From positions 3,808,448-3,872,447 of the forward strand of contig CM054135.1 of the NCBI GenBank assembly GCA_028751875.1: a stretch of 64,000 nt of DNA. The letters are read 5' to 3'. Source of the DNA: Rapana venosa (lineage: Eukaryota; Mollusca; Gastropoda; Neogastropoda; Muricidae). How positions within the stretch are numbered: position 1 is the stretch's first letter; each line of letters starts with the position of its first letter. The notes beneath the pieces are model-generated. The model saw nothing but the letters and a program-made list of their open reading frames with translations, did not search any database and was not told the origin of the DNA. The position numbers and the translations under genes are program-made. Shown here in pieces: positions 46,324-54,989 of the stretch.

Positions 46324-46621
46324 GGTAAAGGGTAAAGGATTCCCATAACCTATAAGGTCGTAGGGGAGTGAGGCGTCAGAGACCTCACTTCTCTAAGGCC
46401 AGCATATTGAGGGCGGCGCCCATCTTCTCTCCCTCGCTGCTTTACCTTCCCTGACCCTAAAGAGGGCAGGTACCCATTTACAGCTGGGTGAACTGGGGGA
46501 ACTGTACTGAAGCCAAGGCGCGCAAACGGTCACCCATCCAACTGGTAACCACGCTCGACGCTGCTTAACTTGGCTGGGGGAAAGCGAGTGCTCCGACCAC
46601 TGAGCTATCCCGTCCCCTTTT
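46324..46621 (-). mobile_element. SINE with tRNA-like and 5S rRNA-like head
   Basis: A 298-base insertion is flanked by an exact 11-base duplication, ATTTTAGAGAA (46313-46323 and 46622-46632). On the minus strand it begins with a tRNA-like segment holding a perfect A box, TAGCTCAGTGG (46597-46607). Next comes a stretch close to the internal promoter region of 5S rRNA: AGTTAAGCAGCGTCG, then TTGGATGGGTGACCG (46528-46570). A central part has CACCCAGCTGTAAATGGG and a GC-rich body. The tail ends in TTTACCCTTTACC. It has no protein. Such elements depend on a partner LINE's enzyme; the partner is unknown. It sits inside LINE D. Confidence 0.85.
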
Positions 46622-46740
46622 ATTTTAGAGAAAGGGGCATAAATAAGGAGGAATCTCAAAACAGAGAGAGATGGAGAAGGCTCATCAATGTCAAATCTCC
46701 CCTGGGAGAAACATGACAAAAAAGGAAGAGGAAGAAGAAT
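46622..46740 (+). mobile_element. LINE family D, 3' end with (GAA)n tail
   Basis: The plus strand resumes LRERGINKEE-like, then RQRWRRLINVK-like and the end SPLGET*, followed by AACATGACAAAAAAGG and GAAGAAGAA to 46740. The same end is seen in the minus-strand copy at 26802. The next base starts LINE C again. Confidence 0.82.
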
Positions 46741-48400
46741 TCTACTATAGATTATATGTTTATGCTACTTGCATTTGTCCAGAAACAGTTTTCTCATAAC
46801 CATAAGCTCTATGTAGCATTTATTGACTTTGAAAAGGCATTTGATTCTGTTAATAGAAACTTGTTATGGTGTGTTCTCCTGAAAAATGGTGTGAAGGGTA
46901 AATCAATATGTTGTTTGAGAGCCATGTATCAGAATGTCAAAAGCAGAATAAGATATGGATCTAAGCTGAAAGACATAATAAACTGCACCATGGGGGTCAA
47001 AAAGGGTGATGTATGTAGCTCTCTTCTGTTTTTGGTTTCCATTAATGAGTTAGCCATATAAGTCATTAATAAGGGTAAACATGGTGCCACTTTCCCCCAA
47101 GATTTCACAGAATTGTTCATTCTTCTCCTTGCTGATGATGTCATCCTGCTATCTGAAACTGTTGTAGGCTTACAACAGCAGTTGAATAGCTTAAGCAGTT
47201 CTGCATAAGCACTTGATCTTAAGGTTAACCTGAATAAGAGTAATATTGTTGTATTCAGAAAAGGTGGTTATTTAGCTGCTCACGATAAATGGCTGCACAA
47301 TGGAAAATTCATGCCTGTGATTAGTGTATATAAATATTTAGGAATCTTTTTTCTGCAAAGCTTAGTTTCACCACTGCATGTAAAGATCTGGCAAGTCGAG
47401 GTAAAAGTAGCTTGTTAATTGTTTTGAAAAAAATACGATTATTGAATAATAAGGCTTTTGACTTGTTCATTACTTAAGATATTTGATGCACTAATACAAC
47501 CCACTGTGTTATATGATGCGGAAATTTGGGGACTGGATGCAGCTGTAACACATTGTGAATCAGTGCACCTCTTTGCTTTAAAGCAGTTTTTAGGCTTAGA
47601 TAGGCGTACACCTAATGATCTTGTTTATAGTGAAAGCAATAGATATCCTCTCTCTGTTAATGCTGCTGTAAGATGCATTAGATATTGGATTAAGACTGCA
47701 TATGAGTGCAGGTTACCTTTTAAGTCTTACAAGATGCTTTATGATCTAGATGGCAAGTGGCAAAAACACCTGGGCTTCACAAATACGTACCTGTTTATGT
47801 GAACTAGGCTTTGGGTTTGTTTGGCTCAATCAAGGTGTCAGAAATTGTAGAGAGTTTATCAAGGTTTTCAGGCAAAGACTGATTGACGATGGCAGCAGTT
47901 GAGTGGTCATATACAAAGCAGTGAAAGATTTCAAATGTACAGACAATTTATAGGTTAACACGATGTCAAACCTTATCTAAAGCTTGATATGGACATACAT
48001 TTAAAAAGAATTATGTCTAAGTTTAGACTTCGTGTATTAGACATAAATGATCATAAATTTAGATATATAGAACATGATGATGATGACCTTAGGTTTCTAT
48101 GCCCATTATGAAAGCAAACAGTGGAAGATGAAGTTTATTTTGTGCTGTGCTGTCCAGTATTAGAAGATGTTAGACTCTCTCTCTTTTTATTTCTCTCCTG
48201 TGCTACAATATCCATGAGATATGATAAGGACATATAATGATATATTTTTTTTTCTTTTTCCCCCCTTTTTAATGTATTCCCTTTTGCCAACAACTGCATA
48301 GTGGCAGATTTTCATTTGTAGAAGTGTCATGTGTTGAATCTGGTGTAGAACGATAGTGATCTGTGAAGTTTAAATCGCAAAATAGGGAATGCTTGTAGTC
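46741..48400 (+). mobile_element. LINE family C, RT C-terminal half and zinc-finger end
   Basis: The plus strand resumes in the RT: LLAFVQKQFS, LYVAFIDFEKAFDSVNRNLL (first catalytic aspartate), NCTMGVKKGDVCSSLLF and LLLADDVILLSE (LADD at 47128-47139). Then LKVNLNKSNIVVFRKGGYL, VYKYLGIFF, QPTVLYDAEIWGLD and HLFALKQFLGLDRRTPNDLV follow. A C-terminal CPL...KQTVEDEVYFVLCCP-like segment near 48100-48155 corresponds to a zinc-binding end; one cysteine codon is now a stop. The copy is inactive. The element spans about 4.7 kb once the nested insertions are taken out. Confidence 0.85.
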
Positions 48401-48604
48401 TTCAGTTATAGAATTGCCAAGCGTATATTGATACTAGTTTACAAGAGAGAGACCACACACAAGGAGTTGACAGTTACCAAACTTTCTCCATGTTGGGAAT
48501 GCTGGTAAAAAACACTGGTGGGGATGTCCTGTGTAGGAGAATATAGCTTTTCTGGGGGTTTCCACCCCTGCTTTCTGAATCTAGGAATAGTTTTTTGTGT
48601 TCTT

Positions 48605-48705
48605 TGAGCGCTTTGATTTGTTGCTTTACAAGATTCAGCGCTATTATAAATTCCATACATTATTTTTATCATTATTATTATTATTATTATTATATTATTA
48701 TAGGG
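48605..48705 (+). repeat. Orphan LINE E-type 3' end with (ATT)n tail
   Basis: GAGCGCTTTGATTTGTTGC followed by TTTACAAGATTCAGCGCTAT, ATTCCATACATT and an ATT repeat matches, in reverse orientation, the 3' end of LINE E at 19560-19660. No coding sequence accompanies it, so either it is a very short LINE insertion or a SINE sharing the LINE tail. Confidence 0.7.
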
Positions 48706-49320
48706 ACCGATGTTGAGAAAGGTATTAGTATAGACTAAGTTCTGTGGACAACATTAGGAAAATGTCAGTTGAGAGTATTGCGGAATGGTTTTCCTTGTTT
48801 TTTTGTAGTCTTTGGTGGTCGGATTTATAATTGTATACTCTCTATTGGTTCCCTAGGATTAACTTGGTATCTTGGTCAGAATGATGAAAAGAACTTGGTT
48901 TTCTTCTATTTGGCTAGGCCCTGATGTATTTATTTGCTGTGTGCCTTTTGCTGTGTGGCTTTCATGATTTATGTACCTAGTTAAACATGAATAGAGTAGT
49001 TACCTTAATCATATGTTTCTTTCAGGTGTGTGCTGTTGTGTAGATGAAACAATAAATTGTGTTACCATAACACCTCTGCATGGCCTCACATCAATATTCC
49101 TTTGAGTTGTGGAGTGCCAGAGTCCTCTTACATTGCCTTTATACCAGAACCTACCCTACTACATTCCAACACAGTGAAAAAATAATATCAGTTTTATTAT
49201 GGATGCAGTCACTTTAATTACAAGGAAATTCCATCAGTGGATACGTGGAACAGAATTATGACAGCTCCGAATGTCAACAAAACATTTTGAAAGCTGGTCT
49301 CCAGGGATATACCCAATACT
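48706..49320. other. No recognisable gene
   Basis: Intron sequence with no motif recognised. Confidence 0.5.
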
Positions 49321-49329
49321 GATCTGGAT

Positions 49330-49640
49330 GATCTTTTGTCCCATGTTGTACTTCTTCATTGTGGCCCATGATGCATCATGCCATACATGGAAAAACACCT
49401 TTTGAAGTCTATGAAGACGTGGTACAGTGTCTGTTGGTGCTGGCTGTATTTCTCACACAGAATTTGCAGGTTGGATATTTGTTCTGTGGAACGCCTGTTT
49501 GGACAGAAACCTGCCTGTTCTTTGGTGATGATCTCTTCTACCCCTGGCTTTAGTCTGTTCAGAAAGACTTAACATTACTGGCATGACTTATGAGACTGCT
49601 CGTTCAATAGTTCTGGTATTGCTGTAGATTGCTGAACAAG
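49330..49640 (-). mobile_element. RTE RT fragment (diverged)
   Basis: Minus-strand pieces KEQAGF, RRSTEQISNLQILCEKYSQH and QTLYHVFIDFK match the RT of RTE-1 and RTE-3 (EEQAGFRAGRSTTEQIF, YLQHQQDLYHVFIDFKKAF). Frameshifts and substitutions show it is older than the other copies. Confidence 0.75.
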
Positions 49641-50279
49641 CTACCTGAAATTATAGGCTTGGTTATGAAAATGGTTTGAACATGCCATAAGATGTCAGAA
49701 TTGCCTTGTAGTGAAGACAGAGGCCCAGGGCAAAATGAAAGGCAAGAGACAATGGGGAAGATCACAAACTTTCTACATATAGAGCATACCTAAGCAGACA
49801 GATGTGCCCAAGAATGAAATCTACCATAGGACTGAAGACAAAGGGGGATGGAAACAGCTGACAGAGCATGCACCAGTAGCTATCATTAAAATGATGTTTC
49901 CGATGAATGAACAGGTTGTTGGGCAAAGAATTAGTTTGTCATGTATACAGACGATCCAAACAACATTCCAACCCATACCAATACTTCAGTGTAGGTCATA
50001 GAATTTTGCTTTTATAAGTGGCTAATAAAGTTTCGTGCCTGGGTGTGTGATGCTCATAATAGGCAGCCATTTGGAAATGGTAATATTGCCAGAAAAGCTT
50101 ATTTATAGGAAACTACCAAAATAAGATGCTTAGCATCCCTATTCTGTCCTAAAATGCCATGACTATCTTCTGACCCATAACAAATGTTAAGCGTTTATTC
50201 TCTAAGTAAATATCATCAGTAATTTTGTTCACTTACTTTGAACTAAAAATGTTACTTTATAGGGGTCATAAAATATCTA
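49641..50279. other. No recognisable gene
   Basis: A stretch near 49690-49890 may be a very decayed RTE C-terminal end, but I could not make a convincing match. Confidence 0.4.
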
Positions 50280-52286
50280 TGTCAAGGTTTGCATACTTCT
50301 GCGCATAATTCCGTGCATAACTCAGTGCTATTTCTTTCTCTGCGTGTTTGGGTGCAAGTGTCTTTCTGTGTTCACATTTTCATTTTTTTTTCATGTACGT
50401 GGTGAACTCCAGCTTAGTGGTATGTCCATTCCCTTTTCTCTGCAATTTTGCATGCAGGTTAGCTTCTCGTGAAATTCCTCGTTGTGAGTTAGGTTTGCTT
50501 CATCAGCTGAGTAGCAGCAGCTTTAAATAGGAGGAAGTCTTGACTTGAGTGAGGAGAAGGAGATTCAGTCTTTTGCTGAAGTTCGTTGGTTGTCGTTCCA
50601 GCGTGGGCTGTTGGGCGCCCCGTGGTGTTGTCTCTCTATTTGGAGAGCAAAGGGGAGCAGTACCTTGAAGTAGTTCAGGCTCCTGTGAACCTGGTCTTCG
50701 TTCTTCCTTGTTGCGTCGTGTCCGTCCTGTCAATGTATTCCTCGAGGTGCAGGAGTGCACCTTTCTTCCTGTGGTGTTGTGTATCTTCTTGGAGAGCAGA
50801 GGGGAGCAGTCATCTTTGAGTGGTTTGGGCTCCCAGGGACCAGTCTACGTTCTTCGTTGTGCTGTCCGTTTTGTCACTGTCTTTCCTGAGGTGCAGGAGT
50901 GCATCATATTTCTTTTTCAGTGACAGGTGAGGGATGTTCCGCAGATATGATTGAGTTCCATGTTCTTTGTCTTATTGTGGTGATTGTTGTTAAGTGTCTT
51001 GTGTCAACATAGTGCATAAATGGCTGGTTCATGAGCAAATTAAGGTAGATTGTTTTCAAGGGAGGTTTCCTCTGTCTCAAGGTTTATTGCCCATTAGGAA
51101 GAGTTAGGATTTTTCTTTAGTAAACTGTAGGATGCTTACCTTTAATCTGTTTTTAAATAGTAACTTTTTGGTCAAGAGACTTCTCATTTGTATGTGAAAC
51201 ACTCAGTATTTCCTAAGATTGAATTTATTTATGTATTTACTTATTTATTTTTTCTTTTATATCGAGGATAATGGAATAAGCACTCATGTGCTTTTTCACA
51301 TCTTGTCCCCGTGTGTATGCGGTTTTGTAAATTTTGTCATCTGTTCCCACCGGCACACAATGGCCTACTCTTTCGAAAAGTGGAACAGAATTTAACGTGT
51401 GCGCAAGATGTTCTGCATGTGTTGATATGAGCAAGTCCTGAGTGATTTGGGATTTAGGACTTTGTTGTGTGTTAAGCAGTTGTGTGTGGTTATTTTGCTA
51501 TAAGAACAATTCTCTTGTGGAAGAATACTTTTTTAAAGTATTTTAACTTAACTGTATTTAAACATAAAGAATTGTAGAGTATACATTTGACGTGGTTTAG
51601 ATTCGAAATGTAAATGATTCGTTGGGGATACATGGATGAGTTTTTGGCTGAATAGACAAATTGTCAACCTGGAAGATGCAAGGGAAATAACCCTTGCTGC
51701 CTTGGCGCTAGTTATAGGCGTTTGCTGAGGAACGGCAAGTGTTGCCTGTTCCAGGTTCTTGTGGATGCCTCCAGCGGTGGAGTCGTGCCTGCAGAGGGTA
51801 CAGACCGGTGTGCCCTGAGGAGTCGCCAACGGCTTGTCCTTGACCCTCTGTCTCTTTATCCCCTGGATCCACCTCTTTTCCCCATGAACCATTTCCCTTC
51901 TCCCTGCTGCCCTGCCCACCTGTGACCCTGCTTGAGGACTCCAGTCTGTCTGGGCTGCCCTACAGTGATAGTTCCTGGAAGCCCAAGTTGTGACTGTGAT
52001 GGAAGTGGGAGGGGAATATTCTTCAAGCTGGTTTCTAAACTGTGTAGAAGAGGGGAGGGGATTATTAAGTTAGGACTTAGAGTGTGACTGGAAGTTGAAT
52101 CTGTGTGTGTGGGTGTGGGTGTGTGTGTAAGTGAATTTAAGTATTTGTCTGATGTGATGTGAGTTTGGATTTTTGAAAAGTAAAGTCTGGAACTTTTCTT
52201 CTGTGTTCTGCATTTGTTGTTGTCGGGAAGATAGTTAGAGAGGGAATGGGTGGGGGTTTAGACACAATCCCTTAATGAGTCTGACA
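50280..52286 (+). mobile_element. Solo LTR, copy 2
   Basis: TGTCA at 50280 and TGACA at 52282-52286 bound a 2007-base block homologous to 57942-59710. ATCTA (50275-50279) and ATCCA (52287-52291) look like a 5-base duplication with one change. The extra length against copy 1 is mostly the R1 insertion at 51222-51425. No retroviral-type gag or pol is next to it. Long open frames within it are not conserved between copies. It ends 217 bases before a receptor exon, so it might affect splicing or transcription there; that is speculation. Confidence 0.83.
51222..51425 (-). repeat. Short interspersed repeat R1, inserted in the LTR
   Basis: This block is missing from the homologous place in LTR copy 1 (58880-58890). 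It has a (TTTA)n end at the left, i.e. (TAAA)n in element direction, and matches 37757-37858 in reverse orientation. A 65-codon minus-strand frame crosses it but nothing shows that it is coding. Confidence 0.7.
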
Positions 52287-52503
52287 ATCCAAAATATACG
52301 TTAACGAGTTATTCGTTCTCGAAAAGCAGATAAAAATACCCACGATCTCAACCTTCAAAAGTTTAGACAACATACAACACAGATTAAGGGAATGCTGGAC
52401 TCAACTTAAGCATTGAATTCAACTGGTTAGCTCTTAAATGCATGAGGTGATAACCGTAGAAAGAAGTTTACTTTGAACAGGGAGTATTTTTTCTTATTGA
52501 CAG

Positions 52504-52770
52504 ATCCTGTCCATTGCTCAAGTCCTTGTAAAGAAGCACGCAAAAGTCCGGGTGGTGGTACTGATTGCATACCGCATACACGCAAAGAGAATGCTTGAAG
52601 CAACGCAGAGCTTGTTACCCAATGAAACGTTTGTCTGGATTGGCACTGAGGCATGGTCAAGATATGCCAAGGGCTTCAAAATGTACCATTCATTACGAGA
52701 CTCTCTATTGGTAGACGTGATCTCTACAAGGTTTTCATGCTTCCGGGAGTGGTTTGCTGACCTTACCCCA
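52504..52770 (+). CDS. Class C GPCR, Venus-flytrap domain exon (second)
   Basis: Eighty-nine codons, phase 0 at both ends, between TTATTGACAG| and |GTGAGTG. The protein reads ILSIAQVLVKKHAKVRVVVL, then RMLEATQSLL, FVWIGTEAWSRYAK and FREWFADLTP. In mGluR and CaSR the same order is seen: a helix, a VVV strand, a helix and then IGSDGW or LASEAW. Joined to the 35209-35386 exon the frame gives SHEE-ILSIAQ, which fits the family with no missing segment apparent. E49 (52648-52650) takes the place of ligand-contact Asp318 of mGluR1, as Glu297 does in CaSR. Both splice sites are good. The subfamily remains open. Confidence 0.87.
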
Positions 52771-52904
52771 GTGAGTGTATAGTGTGTCTGTGAGTAATCC
52801 TACAACTTTTTGTTTTATGTTTGTACAGTGCATACTCAAAATGTTTCATTCAGAATACACCTGAGTGCATGTGTGCAGCTTAGCCATATAAACACTAGTC
52901 TATT

Positions 52905-53112
52905 AGCATGTGCAGATAAGTCTTGCCTGTTTGCATGTGCAGATGAATCTTGGCTGTTAACCTGTGCAGATGAATCTAGCTTGTAAGCATGTGCAGATGA
53001 GTGTTTACCTGTTAGCATGTGCAGATAAATGCTAGCCTGTTAGTGTGTGGAGATGAATGCTAGCCTGCTTGCATGTGCAGATGAACGATAGCCTGCTTGC
53101 ATGTGCAGATTT
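52905..53112. repeat. 28-base minisatellite
   Basis: About seven to eight diverged copies of a unit close to GCATGTGCAGATGAATGC followed by TAGCCTGTTA lie in the intron after the second receptor exon. Some units hold the palindrome GCTAGC. A minus-strand frame through it gives a repetitive SSAHAN protein that I take as an artefact. Confidence 0.9.
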
Positions 53113-53451
53113 GGATACAACTGTAAATGTTAAGTAAAATTACAGTGTCTTTTTCTCTCTGTTACTTACCATCATATGCTGAAGAGAACCTAGTTCTTTC
53201 CAGGCTTGGTCTGTTGTTTACCTAAAGCCGTTGCTTCAAAAACAGTTATCAGTGTTTGGATTCTATTGTGCTTATAGTAAACAGGTTTAAAATAGTCCCC
53301 TTGGTAGCATTAAGTTGATCTAATCTGGTACAACAAACACAGCAGATGCCTAATAAGCCTCAAAATAACAACAAAAATAGCATAGTGGTATAACACCAGC
53401 TAAGACGATACTTACTGCAGGTTGAAATCAATCACCACATTGCTTCAGCAG

Positions 53452-53454
<3 letters not shown>

Positions 53455-53547
<93 letters not shown>

Positions 53548-53567
53548 ATATATATGTATGTATATAT

Positions 53568-53607
<40 letters not shown>

Positions 53608-53634
53608 ATATATGTATGTATGTATGTATGTGTA

Positions 53635-53675
<41 letters not shown>

Positions 53676-53690
53676 TGTGTGTGTATTTCA
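53455..53690. repeat. Compound (CT)n-(TA)n-(TG)n microsatellite
   Basis: About 44 CT units, an interrupted TA/TATG stretch and about 20 TG units follow directly on each other. Confidence 0.95.
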
Positions 53691-54420
53691 ATCTCCTGAA
53701 ACCGATATGAAAGATAGTAGGGTCACAACATTGAAGCTCAAATTGTAATAATTGATCAATTGTTTATGTGTTCATACATAAGCTTCCATTAGATATTTCT
53801 ATTAGCAAAACCGGTGTTTGTCATTTTGTGTCATGTTTTTATTTATTTTAAAAAACAAAAATTTGATTGTTGAAAACAAGTGATTTGGGACTGCTCATTT
53901 TGTGACATGGAAAAGTGGGCCAACAGCATCCATGTACTCTATTAGAAATGCCAAACATAGAACACTCAAAATTCAAAAACAAGTAAAGATAATCTATCTT
54001 TACATGTCAGCTACTTTGAAATATCATTTACTTATGTATCTGATTAAAAATCTTGCATCAGTCATTTGGCATCTAACATAAAAGTGTGGCATCCCACATG
54101 AGGAACAATTTCTCACACAATGTGTATTGGAACTATTAGATAAGTAATGTAGTTTCATAATGGGTTGCTCTAAATAATCACTTTACTCAATGTGCTCAGA
54201 TTTTAGGTTGACAGATCTATTTGCTGTTGCAATTGAACATTTTGATCGGGATTACATCATGGCATCCTCAAAATGCATTATCTTTTAAATTAAAACAAGA
54301 GTTATTTTCTTGGCCCTTGCTTTATCAACAAGCCAATGGGCAGATTAATCTACTAGCAAGTACTTTATTAATAACTTTGCAAGCTATTCTAAAGTTAAGC
54401 TGTAGCCTTTGTGTACCCAT
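53691..54420. other. Intron sequence without recognisable features
   Basis: AT-rich, with one 72-codon chance frame at 54221-54439. No repeat is shared with the rest of the window. Confidence 0.5.
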
Positions 54421-54423
54421 AAG

Positions 54424-54508
54424 AGCAATTACTTTTTAAATCGTGGGATCCGGACAGTTTGGGCAGATGACTTTTCCCTTCAGCAGAGAGCCTTCACGTG
54501 TGTGACAG
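54424..54508 (+). CDS. Possible third class C GPCR exon (end of the flytrap domain)
   Basis: If the acceptor is ATAAG|A, the 85-base exon starts in phase 0, as required after DLTP, and encodes SNYFLNRGIRTVWADDFSLQ then QRAFTC and VT before the strong donor ACAG|GTAGGT. Receptors of this class have an NN..RN.WF..FW...F.C stretch directly after the LTP position, and here N, R, W, F, F and C fall in a similar order. The acceptor lacks a good pyrimidine tract and the spacing is not perfect. The frame is open only in this register. I rate it as likely but not certain. Confidence 0.5.
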
Positions 54509-54989
54509 GTAGGTTTAACACTGTTTTATGCTATGACTTTTTATTAACAGTGCCTATTTGCTTAAACAAGAGATAGTTATAATACTATAGTAGTTTATCA
54601 TTATGACGATTATTGATTTTGAAAGTAAATTTGGGGAAAAAATCAAGACCTTCAAGATTGCATGGCCACCTTCCGTCTTGGAAGACTATGGAATCGCACC
54701 CTAGGTATTTATTCTGGTACAGTGCTGGTTGTGGCTGGCCAGTCTGACAGGGAACAACAGTCCCTATAGTACAGGGTATAGATGAAGTCTGATGCTAGTC
54801 TGTTTGGGCTGCAGCCTATCTTCTTCTCTTTAATTCATGCTGTTGAGCTAGTGTCTCTTCGAACTTGGAGAAACCTTTCCGCACAGTCTGTCTCCAGGCT
54901 GACCAATCAATGACTGCTGCTTCTCAGTAGTTCCCAGCTAATCCTCACAAGGTAGACAAATAAACTCTAACTTAATTCAGGAAGCTTTG

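Noticed and set aside
46324..46621. A functional tRNA or 5S rRNA gene
   Set aside because: Only an A box and a partial 5S region are present, joined together and flanked by a target-site duplication; it is a SINE.
52907..53112. A CRISPR array
   Set aside because: The 28-base units are directly tandem with no spacers, in an animal intron.
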